From Escallonia rubra (Eukaryota > Streptophyta > Magnoliopsida > Escalloniales > Escalloniaceae): DNA of 64,000 nucleotides. The stretch covers positions 62,001-126,000 of the forward strand of contig JAVXUO010000983.1 of the NCBI GenBank assembly GCA_033065855.1. The letters run 5' to 3'. The notes beneath the pieces are model-generated. The model did no database searches. It had not been told where the DNA came from and saw nothing but the letters and a program-made list of their open reading frames with translations. A program made the translations under genes and the position numbers. This document shows, in pieces, positions 11,599 through 21,654 of this stretch. Position 1 is the first letter of the stretch. Each line of letters opens with the position of its first letter.

Positions 11599-12366
11599 CA
11601 CGGGGTCAGGGGCGGATCTCCTGTAGGACCGGGGGGGGGGGGGGGGCCATGGCCACCCCCCCAATTCTTGAAATGAATAAGCTTTGTTCAAACCATTCGG
11701 TCAGATTTATGGAGTAGCAGAACTGGATATGGAAAGGAGAGGAGAGGAATAGAGGAAGAAGATGGGTCTTATAGGAAGTTACCATACAAGCCTCACTCAT
11801 GACATTAAAAGAGCAAAAGTAAGGGGCACCCGGGTAAATTTGTGTAATCCATCTTTATTCTTAGACTTAATACTCTCTACTATTACAAGAATGCCATTGA
11901 TGAATGAAATATACATATAAGATATTTTGCTTTATTCTTCTTTTTAAAGGTCATTAAAGTCTCTTTTTAAACCGCTAAAAAAATATGTTGGTATACTATA
12001 CATGCCACAAGCCAAATACACTATCTTATGCGAAGTCAAAATATTTGTTGCTAAAACTGTATTGAAGATACTTTTTAATTCAATATAGTGATAATTTTCT
12101 TTCATAACTAGTTGAAAAGATGAGTAAGATGAACTTTAAATTTGGAACTAGTTATATATTTCATAAAGTACTTGAAAGCTCCACGTTTTTTGTTTTTCAG
12201 TGCACTAGGTGAAAATTTCTAATGCTCGTGCACTTTATTTTTTCCTTAGTAATATGCAACCTTTGATGAAGTCGATGATTTTTTCTATGCTATACAAATT
12301 CAATGAACATGTACGCGTGTTTGGTCCCCCCTGAATGCACATCCTGGATCCGCCCCTGCACGGGGT
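11599..12366. mobile_element. Non-autonomous hAT element (752 bp) with 8-bp target duplication
   Basis: The element spans 11607-12358. A perfect 8-bp direct repeat, CACGGGGT, flanks it at 11599-11606 and 12359-12366. It begins CAGGGGCGGATC and ends GGATCCGCCCCTG, a 12-13-bp terminal inverted repeat. An 8-bp duplication and CAGGG-type ends fit the hAT superfamily. No transposase is encoded. The ends closely resemble those of the larger hAT element at 23001-26806 (CAGGGGCGGAAC), and both have a G-run/C-run palindrome about 25-50 bases inside the left end. It was probably mobilised by that transposase family. A run of 16 G residues (11631-11646) lies in the left subterminal region. Confidence 0.88.
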
Positions 12367-13790
12367 CAATTTTTTCCGGGACCAATATGAAAAATAAGCT
12401 TTATGGCCAAGTCCTACCCTCTTCCCGAATCAAGGTCGAGAATACTCAGGTCAGGCCTCAACCTAAAGCTACCAAATTTCAATGCCATAAACAACAATCT
12501 AAAGCTACCGAATTTTGAACTGACCCTTGTCTCAATATTAAAGACGTGCTCTACCCTTATGGCCATTTTCCAAGGCCAGCAAATCAACTACCTCACCTTA
12601 ATCTTCTTGTGCATAAATGGGGATGACAGCTAGTGGATTCATTACGTTGTTGTATTGTTTCCCATCTTTCCTAGTCACTTTGGAGGTAGTAGAAGACCCA
12701 ACAAATCAAAGTCCCTTGGTTGTTCGTAATAGGATCCGAATGTCACTAAAAAAAACTTGGCATCATGTGAGTCGTGCTAGAAAAATGAGTATTTTTTCTT
12801 TATAGATTTTTAAAATGGTTTACTGTCTCCATATCCATATCAAAGAAAATCCTACTATACTTCTTTCTACCCTAAAAACATGTTTTTTCTCCCACAATAT
12901 TTGGTGATTAAGGACCGTGCTTTTATCATTTTCATTTCCTGTTTTCTGCAAATGATGATAAAGAAGATTATTTTTTGTGCATTTTTATCATTTTCTACTT
13001 TCATTCTGGATAAAATTACTCAAACAGTGACAAAAAACAGAGGTGTGTATAGCTTTTTTCACCCAAACTTAACTCAATGTCAAAAAAAAAAAGTAACTAA
13101 ATTCTTTTGGTGAAAATGATAAAAGTACATGAGCGTGTTTTCTCACCGAATACGAAAATCATGAAAATAAAAACACAAAATAAAAATTCTAAACATACAG
13201 CCCCTTATTGACTTGCAATAATGTTATACATGGTTGATATCTGTAACACTTTCTTCCACAGGTAAATTCAAGTTTGAGTCACAATCGATTAACTTTAGTG
13301 TTATTATAAAAAATACAATAATATCTCTCAATGTTTACTTCCTGAACACTTATGTTATCACAGCTATAGTTATTTTGTAACATTGGGGCAGTGAGAATAT
13401 GAGACAGATTATAAGCATCTCTTTCAAGCATGAAAGAGATTTCTTTCAGGTTATTGTACTATATATAAGCACTTTACATATATTATGGATACTTATGAAC
13501 CGGTCAAACAATACCATTATTTTGCTTTTTTGGTGTATTACAAATTCATGAACCTCTTTACAATTCCATTCCTTTCAAATTCAAGATTGAATTCGTGTGA
13601 GTTATGCCTCGTTGAACCCCACAATTAATCCTAGTATTTTGCCAGAGCATTCCAAATAATGCATTTATATATTTTGTTGGCAAATCCAATAAAAGGAGAG
13701 AGAATTGTCCAGGGGGAACTCCATAATGCTAACACCGTCACTTGGAATGCTTTGGCCAAATACCAGGATTAATTGTGGACGAGGTGGAGC
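12367..13790. other. Spacer without recognisable genes
   Basis: Mostly AT-rich DNA. Short frames (for example 12403-12633 and 12880-13113) have no recognisable family and are low in complexity. The sequence just before 13790 leads into the copia fragment without a visible 5' LTR. Confidence 0.5.
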
Positions 13791-14476
13791 TCATCTGCAG
13801 AGCTAAGTCCTAGTACACAGGACGAGGTGAAGCTTATGTCAAAAGTTTCGTATGCAAATGCAATTGGATGTCTTATGTATGCTATGATTTGTATGAGGCA
13901 TGACATCTCTCAGGTTGTTAGTGTTGTTAGTGGGTACATGGCAAATCCAGGTAAAGAGCATTGGAATGATGTGAAGTGGATTTTTCGGTACCTCGCAGGC
14001 ACAATTAATTCTGGTATCATGTTTGACCAGAATGGTGCTTCAGAACAAGTTGTTGGTTTTGTTGATTCAGACTATGCAGGGGATCTTGATTCAAGAAAGT
14101 CCATGACTAGTTATGTGTTCACATTTTGTGGTGGACCCATTTGTTGGAGGTTAGTTTTACAGTTTACATCAGCATTATCTACAACAGGAGTAGAGTACAT
14201 GGCAGTGACAGAGGCATCTAAAGAAGCTTTTTGGTTGAAGAGCTTGGTTTTAAGCAGGGTGGTATCCTTCTGCATTGTGACAGCCAGAGCGCAATTCACT
14301 TAGCAAAGAATCAATTATATCATGCAAAGATCAAACACATTGATGTGCGATATCATCGGATCAGAGAGTGTATAAATTTTGGAGAAATAAATTTGTCCAA
14401 GATCCACACCCGCAGCCGACATGCTGACGAAGCCAATGACAACAAGCAAGTTCAAGCATTGCTTGGACTTGATTAA
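13791..14476 (+). pseudogene. Ty1/copia polyprotein fragment (end of RT plus RNase H), frameshifted
   Basis: Remnant of a copia-type retrotransposon polyprotein. The first frame carries the end of the reverse transcriptase (KLMSKVSYANAIGCLMYAM) and the start of RNase H (GFVDSDYAGDLDSRKS, then a VEYMAV motif). A frameshift near 14238-14245 breaks the frame, which stops at 14301-14303. The remaining RNase H (LHCDSQSAIHLAKN, KHIDVRYHRIRE) reads in another frame to 14476. Aspartates of VDSDYAGD and HCDS and the glutamate of VEYM are still visible. The 5' half of the element (gag, protease, integrase, most of RT) is absent here, so this is a truncated dead copy followed by its 3' LTR. Confidence 0.9.
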
Positions 14477-14597
14477 TCTTTGCTAAGATTGACTGATCAT
14501 CCCAGGGCGTGGGGATGGACATCGTTACAGTTGTCATAGGTTATCATCTCTCGTGATCTTTACATGGTGTGACAAAAAGTCAAGGTGAAAGTTGTTG

Positions 14598-15162
14598 TGT
14601 TAGTGACTTATTTGTTACTAAACATTAGCCACCAAATGCATAGTATTTTTCACCAATTTTGAATTGTTGACATTTGCATGGTTGTTGGCATGGGAAACCA
14701 ACCAACAATACTATAGCAAAAATGGCTATAGACTTTTGGAATCAAAATTACTATTATTTTGGTGGCAAACTTAACACACATGTGCAACTAGAAAATGCAT
14801 GTAAATAAGGTCTTTCATCCATTGCCAAGATCATCCCAAAAGTGAGTGAGCAAGAGAGAGTTTGAGTAACCTCCTTCTTCGTTGAGAGATAATATTGAGT
14901 GGGGTGTACAAGGGATATCCAGTTGGATAAGGGTCTCGGGATTTTGGGATTAAACTCTTAAGCCGTCTCTTGTACTTGTATCGATATTCTCATAGTATGA
15001 AGAAGTTTGCACGTCCCGTGTAGGTAGGCAGGTTATAGCCGAACCACGTTAAATATTGTGTCCAGATATTTTTGCATTATCATTTTATGTTGCAGTTCTT
15101 CTAATTATTCTTTTCCATTTTATACCAATGTTTCCGCTGCATCTGCTTGAGCGATACTAACA
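14598..15162 (+). mobile_element. Putative 3' LTR of the copia fragment
   Basis: The LTR follows the copia RNase H remnant by about 120 bases. It starts TGTTAGT (14598) and ends ACTAACA (15162), a perfect 7-bp inverted end of the 5'-TG...CA-3' type. Just upstream is a purine-rich stretch (CAAGGTGAAAG) that could be a decayed polypurine tract. An alternative start is TGTTGTG at 14595. No matching 5' LTR is seen in the window, so the boundaries rest on end structure and position only. Confidence 0.65.
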
Positions 15163-15938
15163 GAGGCACCGAGAGATATGGGGGGCAGGCAATCTCAATT
15201 GTAGATCTTGAATCAAACGACTGAGGGAGGAAGCTTTGGAGTCTAGCTCTCTAACGTACTTCTATTGGTCGGGAGTGAAGATTAACGTGATTGAATTCGG
15301 GTCGTCTTGCTAGGTTTTTGCGCCGCCTGCTCCGACTATGTTTGTTGCCCATGCTAGTAACCCTACCATCTTTAATCCGTTCACTGTCATGGGTCATGCG
15401 TTTTTCGGTTCTGCCATGTGGTATATTTTGTGAAAAAATTTGGAGTTAATAAAAAATGAGGACTCTAACTTTGGGCCAATATTTGAGCCGACAGGAAAGA
15501 CTCCAACTTGCTGGGATATGGGCTTCCCCAAAATCTTGTTGGAAATGGACTGTTGTCACAACCTTGATTTTTCTGTGAAATGCCTCACTGCCAAAATATT
15601 GAACGCATGATGCTAGTTATTATTAGGAGTTATATTGTGGACTACATCAAAGCCAAAAACAAAAAAGAGACAAGAAGTAGAAGAGGTCAATGTTGATTTG
15701 AATAAAAGAAAAAGAGCAGTTCATCGACAGGGACTGGAATCCAATGTTGCATAATACTTTTGATTTGTCGTAACGGAAAAATATCACTAACTAATGATAG
15801 AAGATCATCGCTATAAATTTTAGCAACGACAAGAAAACTCTTTTAGTGAGAAATTTTATCACTAAAGCTATTATAGCAAAGATGCAGCAGTTGAAAGTAA
15901 TTGCTCTTTGAGCTAACTCTTAGGTCACTCCCATCTGG
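15163..15938. other. Spacer between the copia LTR and GH81 copy B unit
   Basis: No gene recognised. At about 15770-15890 there are ATCACTAA / TTAGTGA and TAGCAACGAC motifs like those inside the small inverted-repeat elements at 20909-21137 and 59582-59826, possibly another decayed copy. Confidence 0.4.
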
Positions 15939-16995
15939 GCCTCAGCCCAATTCCATGGGATGCGAGCACAACAATTAGAGATGATACAAAATTTAGGCTC
16001 AAACTAGAGTTGATTTAAGCCTAACTGAAGAAAAAAGTAAAGGGAGGCTATAGTGGCGTTTCTATATGACTAATGACGTTTTCTTCTATGCATAAAGACA
16101 AGGACAAATAATTTCACACGTGCAATTTTTTTACAGATTGTGGAATTCTAGTATGTATTCCTTTAGTGACGAAAGTACTACCTTAAATCTGGTAATATGT
16201 TGACTTTTTCTGAAAGCAATTCTTCTTAGTGGTAAAATATCTTTATTGTAAAGGTCACAAGTTTGAGTTTTATGCATCCCATTTTAGAGTAATAAACTTG
16301 TATTATCTGATAAGAGAAAAAAGTTCAAAGCTTTTTAACTCCTCCTCAAATGTTGACTTTTTTTGTGAAAGCAATTCTTCTTGTAGAATATACCTCGAAG
16401 ACATATTAATTGTTTAACTTGTGATTTGATAAAAAAAAATTCATGGGGAGTCACTACACACACTAGGGTGGGGACTCCTAATAAACACTTTTTTGCTTGA
16501 ATAATAAAGTACATTAATTATATAATTTAGTTGATGATTTACTATTTGCTTTGACGACGAGTCTCTTACGTGCATGAATACATCTTCATGTGCATGAGAA
16601 CAAGGATACCAGATCCCTTGCTTATGCTTACCTCAGAAGCATCACGTTCACATGGTCAAGCAATAAGCATTCCAGAACCCCACTTCCATGCCTTCCTTGA
16701 TCAAGCACCCAATTTCCATGTCTTCCTATTACTCATCAAGCCTTACATACCCCAAAATCGATCAAACCTTCGTCATTCCATCAACTTCACTTCCAATCCA
16801 ACGTCCATCTCCTTCCCCCATTTCTCAGCCAAGTACCCTCCTCCTTTCCCTCTCTCTCTCTCTTCCCCCCTTGTCACCCGCCCCCTCCATTAATTTGGTC
16901 ACACTCCATCTCTTTCTTCGATCGTTCCCTCCACCAAACCCAACAGAATCATTCAACGCCTGTCTGCCTCGTGCACTCGACAGTCACATCCAATC

Positions 16996-17073
16996 ATGGT
17001 GAAGAAAATCATAAGAAAGGACAGAGCTCTAGTCACCAAGCCATTCAAGAAACCTCACAGGGAAACCATATAA
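16996..17073 (+). other. Residual start frame of GH81 copy B, now a 25-codon upstream ORF
   Basis: The ATG at 16996 is the exact counterpart of the copy A start codon. Its first codons read MVKKIIRK as in copy A. One inserted base within CCTCACAGGGAAACC (about 17052-17063) shifts the frame, and it stops at a TAA after 25 codons. A second inserted base lies in the following C-run (six C instead of five). The rest of the gene continues in a third frame. If the transcript starts upstream, this frame would act as an upstream ORF ahead of the glucanase body. Confidence 0.75.
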
Positions 17074-17114
17074 ACCCCCCATCACCACCTTCCTCTCCTC
17101 CAAAATCACCCACC

Positions 17115-19187
17115 ATGTCACCGCCATCACCTCCTCAAGCACAGGCCTTACCCCCCCACCCTTACCTCTTCCCCCAAACCCAATCCACGGTCTTGCCCGA
17201 CCCGTCCCGCTTCTTCTCTCCTCACCTCCTCTCAAACCCTCTACCCACAAACTCTTTCTTCCAAAACTTTGTCCTCAAAAATGGCGACCAGCCCGAATAC
17301 ATCCACCCGTACATAGTCAAATCAGCTGTCTCCTCACTTTCCATCTGTTACCCATCTCTCTTCTCCAACCCGAGCTTCACGTACCAGATTTTCAACCCGG
17401 ATCTCACCATCTCATCTTTAAATAACCCGAACCCGAATTCAACCCATATAATATCTTCGTTCAGTGATCTCAGCATAACGTTGGATCTTCCTTCTAGCAA
17501 CCTTAGGTTCTTTCTGGTCAGAGGAAGCCCATTCTTAACGTGTGTTGTCTCCAATGGGGTGCCACTTTCAATCTCAACCATTCACGCCATTCTTGATTTG
17601 TCTCCCGATAGCTCTCGCACTAAGCACACTATTAAGCTTAACAATAACCAAACATGGGTTTTGTATTCTTCTTCACCAATTAATCTCCATCATGAAATTT
17701 CTAACATAACTTCTGATGGGTTTTCGGGCGTAATCCGGATTGCCATCTTGCCCGACCCGGATCCGAGTCATGAAGTGGTTCTTGACCGGTTCAGTTCTTG
17801 TTATCCAGTTTCAGGTGATGCCATTTTTAGTAAGCCATTTAGTGTGGAGTATAAATGGGAGAAAAGAGGGTGGGGTGATTTGCTGATGCTTGCTCACCCT
17901 CTCCACCTTCAGCTTCTTTCTGGTAATGATTGCTCTTTCGAGGTTTTGGAGGATTTTAAGTACAAGAGTATTGATGGTGAGCTTGTGGGTGTTGTTGGAG
18001 ACTCTTGGGTGTTGAAAAGTGACCCCATTTCTGTAACTTGGCATTCAGTTAGAAATGTCAAAGAGGAATCATATGATGAGATATCTAATGCAGTAAGGAA
18101 AGATGTTGAGGATTTGAATTTGACAGCGATTTCTACCACATCTTCTTATTTTTACGGGAAACTGATTGCTAGGGCCGCTAGGCTGGCATTGATAGCTGAA
18201 GAGGTGTATTGCTCTGAGGTGATTCCGGTTATCCGCAAATTCTTGAAAGATTCTATTGAGCCATGGTTAGATGGGACTTTTGGGAGCAATGGGTTTCTGT
18301 ATGATAAGAAATGGGGTGGGATAGTCAGTAAACAAGGGGCAGTGGATTCTGGGGCTGATTTTGGGTTTGGGGTGTATAATGATCACCATTACCATTTGGG
18401 CTACTTTCTTTATGCAATTTCAGTGCTTACTAAGATAGACCCTGCATGGGGGAAGAAGTATAAGCCACAAGCTTATTCACTTATGGCAGATTTTATGAAC
18501 TTGGGTAGGGGTGGGAAGTCTGTCTATCCTCGTCTGAGGTGTTTTGACCTGTGGAAATTGCACTCTTGGGCCGGAGGGTTAAGTGAATTTGCTGATGGGA
18601 GGAATCAGGAGAGTACGGGTGAAGCTGTGAATGCATATTATTCGGCTGCTTTGATGGGGTTGGCCTATGGGGACACCCATCTTGTTGCCATTGGATCCAC
18701 GCTTACCTCTATGGAGATTCATTCAGCCAAAACTTGGTGGCATGTGAGGGAGGGGGACAAAATGTATGCTGAGGATTTCACCAGGGAGAATAGGGTGGTG
18801 GGTGTTTTGTGGGCTAACAAGAGGGACAGTGGACTTTGGTTTGCTCCACCTGACTGGAAGGAGTGCAGGCTCGGAATTCAGGTTGTACCTTTACTGCCGA
18901 TCACTGAGGCTTTATTTTGTGATGTTGGGTTTGCTAGAGAGCTTGTGAAGTGGACATTGCCAGCTTTAGAAAGGGAAGGGGTTGGAGAAGGGTGGAAGGG
19001 ATTTGTATATGCCTTGGAAGGGATCTATGACCGTGAATCTGCTTTGAATAAGATAAGGAATTTGAATGGCTTTGATGATGGGAACTCGCTTTCAAATCTT
19101 TTATGGTGGATACATAGTAGAGGTGAGGAAGAATGGGGATGTGAAGGAGGAGGAAAACTCTGCTGGTATGGTCCCTATTGTCTTTAA
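17115..19187 (+). CDS. GH81 endo-1,3-beta-glucanase (copy B, altered N-terminus)
   Basis: Second GH81 enzyme. The glucanase frame is open from 16971, but the codon there is GTG. The first in-frame ATG is at 17115 (MSPPSPPQAQ), giving 690 residues without the lysine-rich N-terminal segment of copy A. By eye there are about 25 amino-acid differences over about 690 aligned residues. The catalytic motifs remain (NDHHYHLGYF and NQESTGEAVNAYYSAA, with Ser to Gly between the two glutamates), and there is no internal stop. The original start at 16996 is uncoupled by two 1-base insertions, so translation would need leaky scanning, reinitiation or an alternative start. The body looks preserved, so it may be functional or a very young pseudogene. 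Confidence 0.8.
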   Translation: MSPPSPPQAQALPPHPYLFPQTQSTVLPDPSRFFSPHLLSNPLPTNSFFQNFVLKNGDQPEYIHPYIVKSAVSSLSICYPSLFSNPSFTYQIFNPDLTISSLNNPNPNSTHIISSFSDLSITLDLPSSNLRFFLVRGSPFLTCVVSNGVPLSISTIHAILDLSPDSSRTKHTIKLNNNQTWVLYSSSPINLHHEISNITSDGFSGVIRIAILPDPDPSHEVVLDRFSSCYPVSGDAIFSKPFSVEYKWEKRGWGDLLMLAHPLHLQLLSGNDCSFEVLEDFKYKSIDGELVGVVGDSWVLKSDPISVTWHSVRNVKEESYDEISNAVRKDVEDLNLTAISTTSSYFYGKLIARAARLALIAEEVYCSEVIPVIRKFLKDSIEPWLDGTFGSNGFLYDKKWGGIVSKQGAVDSGADFGFGVYNDHHYHLGYFLYAISVLTKIDPAWGKKYKPQAYSLMADFMNLGRGGKSVYPRLRCFDLWKLHSWAGGLSEFADGRNQESTGEAVNAYYSAALMGLAYGDTHLVAIGSTLTSMEIHSAKTWWHVREGDKMYAEDFTRENRVVGVLWANKRDSGLWFAPPDWKECRLGIQVVPLLPITEALFCDVGFARELVKWTLPALEREGVGEGWKGFVYALEGIYDRESALNKIRNLNGFDDGNSLSNLLWWIHSRGEEEWGCEGGGKLCWYGPYCL

Positions 19188-20908
19188 TTCCTCACTGGGG
19201 AGGAGTTGTATATGAGGTTTGGTGCGATTTGATATTTATATAGCGTCGTTGCATATACATATCTACCATCCGAGCTTTATACATTGAAAAAATGATGGAT
19301 ATAAGGAGTTAAGCATGATGCTGAATACATTTCTGTTTGGGAACCAATCTGGTATTACTGATTGCTTTGTTCGTTGTGTACTGTATATCTGCTGCTGAGC
19401 TCTTACATGTGATAAATAAGATGGACTGTATTACCAATTTACTAGCATATTATGCTGCTTTCATATTTAAGTGTGTCATGTTGTGTGCTGTAGAGGATAT
19501 ATGTGATATACATATGGTTTCCTTTTATGAGTTTAATTCATTTCGAACAAGCACTTGCTGGCTTTATGGCTTTTGTTCATCTGCGCTCATTATACAGCAC
19601 TTTGTTATGAACGTGTGGTTGACGGTTTTCTAACTCAATACCCTCTCTAGAAACCTAGTTCTAATGTCCGAAGTTCTTTTCACAAGTCAATTTGCATTTA
19701 AGGTGTGAGATTACACGTCATTGTTTTAGAAGAAATATGGCTGAGGTAGTTTATTTCACAGTATCACCGATCAGCTGTAGAATTATGTTGACGTTATCTT
19801 CTTCGGAACATGGTACACAGCCTCAAGGCTCCGTTTGGATAAATTCATGGATGTAAAATGAGTAACTTGGACAAATATAGATAAATTGCTAGGTGCTGGA
19901 AACAAGAATTTTGATCTTCTGCTCACGTAGTAAAATTTTAGAGAAGTATAGAGGAGGAGATGAATATTAGCACCTTATATTCGGATCCTCATACACTGAG
20001 AAGGTGTAGCTCTTGGTCAGGTGGAGAAATTCTTTGGGAAGGATTGCCAAATGTCGTAAGTGTTGCATTGAGAAGAAAAATCGTTCGTTCTTCGTCTATA
20101 TCATGTTGATGTGCGGATGAGGGTGCGAAGAAAACTTATGAGCCTAGGCATGTTGTTGCTTCGGTCTGGTGCTTTTGCAATATGGAGTTCTCACATCTAG
20201 CAAGACAGTAAAGGAAGTACATCATGTTCATGTGTACGAATGCTGATAAAACTTTGTGATTTTCTGAATCAAGTTATTTGGTCAGATTTTGTATTGCATA
20301 TCGTAGTAGTTTATACGTAAAGAAGTTATATATATGATATCCATACATTTATAGCACATTTCATTCACAACTTTTCTGTAGTAGTTGCGGTGGATTAAGT
20401 TTGGCTTAAATACGCGTGTGAATTTTCTTTCATGTTACTCTTTGTGCGCACCTCATTTTGTATCGAAGCGATTGCCCTGTTAATTTACAGTTGTTGTCAA
20501 CATTGTAGCAAAGTTGTTCTTGATTGACAAAATGGTGGGACAAGCAAGGCTTTGATCCAACCGGCAGGGAGTGTTGCGCTTCGAAAACCTATTAGCAAAG
20601 TTGTTTGGTGACCAATTCTGTCCATTTCACAGGCATCATTTTTGTTTCTGGTATCTTAGCTGGCTAGATCGGGTTCGACTAGCAAACTCTTTGCCAAAAT
20701 TAACGCAGCAAAGCTACTGCAGAAATTCCGGCCCCTTATACTGGTGGTGTACATATGTGCGAGGACGAGGATTGAGCTCTGCATTTTGTTGATGACTCAA
20801 TTGGATTTAAGTCATGCACAGAGCTATATTTTGCTTTCCTGCCACTCCAGAAAGTCACACTATTTTTCTAAGCAACTCGTAATATTACTATATTAAAAAA
20901 GGGAAAAA
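19188..20908. other. Downstream flank of GH81 copy B and spacer
   Basis: To about 20328 this is the duplicated 3' flank. It includes the 225-base block lacking in copy A. Beyond that is AT-rich spacer. A short open frame at 20571-20792 has no recognisable family. Confidence 0.5.
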
Positions 20909-21137
20909 AATTGGCTGCTACTCCAGTTGGAGGAATTTTCCTCCTACCCCTTATATAGCGACAATCAATCGTCTCTAAATGTTTCTAGTGAATTTTATTT
21001 AGTGACGCTAAAAAAGTGCGACTAATTAATGTCGTTGAAAGTGCTCGAAAAAAAGTCATTAAAAATATTTAGCGACTATTAATTGTCACTGTACACGGGG
21101 TTGGAGGAAGATTCATATAACCCGGGTAGAAGCCAAA
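20909..21137. mobile_element. Small inverted-repeat element (MITE-like)
   Basis: About 230 bases with imperfect terminal inversion. The left end reads TTGGCTGCTACTCC and continues to GGAGGAATTTTCCTCC. The right end, reverse-complemented, reads TTTGGCTTCTACCC and continues to CTTCCTCCAACCCC. The interior has TTTAGTGACG / TAGCGACTATTAATTGTCAC motifs, common in non-autonomous plant elements. A clear target duplication was not found, so the superfamily is left open. Confidence 0.5.
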
Positions 21138-21169
21138 GTGTTTTCTTAAAAAAGGAGGGTTACAAAGAA

Positions 21170-21565
21170 CTAGTACCTTACTTCTTCCATAGACAAAAAG
21201 GGGAAGGTAAATGAAGGAGGAACTAGGCCAAAAAAGTTATTTACATCAGCCCATCTAGCAAAATTATGTGCTCATCTATTTTCAAATCTAGGAACCTTAG
21301 CAAAGGTCCAGCACTCAAGAGATTTCAATTTCTCCTTTGTTTCTTCATCGACAGCAAAGCTAGTCCAGCTTGGGGTAGAATTTGTGTTCTTCATCCAATC
21401 AATGATCACTGCTGCATCTCCTTCAAATATTACATGAGAATATTTCATTTGAATTGCCAGTTTGACAACTATGAGAGCTGCCATAGCTTCGGCCATTTCT
21501 GCAATCATAGGTGGGGCTGCTTGAGTGTGAGCAGCAATTATTGTTCCGTTATGGTCACTAATGTG
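21170..21565 (-). pseudogene. RNase H-like (RVT_3) fragment
   Basis: Reading on the minus strand gives RDHNGTIIAAH-type residues, then AEMAEAMAALIVVKLA and IFEGDAAVIIDW, then AKVPRFENR. An in-frame stop replaces the next codon, after which AHNFARWADVNNFFG continues. This is the RNase H-like domain found at the end of plant LINE proteins and in related dispersed plant genes. It is separate from the LINE next to it, which has its own complete RNase H end at 21709. The N-terminal part of the domain is missing and there is at least one stop, so it is a decayed fragment. Confidence 0.7.
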
Positions 21566-21654
21566 AGCAGCAGAAAGTCACACACTCACATACAAAGAAA
21601 ACTTGCTTTCTCACTTTGTCTATGATAATCATCATGTGCTTCCAGTTGGTTGTT

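Larger units (their letters stand above)
15939..20328 (+). repeat. Segmental duplication, copy B (GH81 locus)
   Basis: Direct-orientation partner of 2122-6768. Its left edge (15939-15949, GCCTCAGCCCA) corresponds to the unoccupied target of the Mutator-like element found in copy A. It has about 225 bases (around 19237-19477) after the stop codon that are missing from copy A. Coding-region similarity is very high, and flank similarity is lower but continuous to TAAAGAAGTTA at about 20318-20328. Confidence 0.85.
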
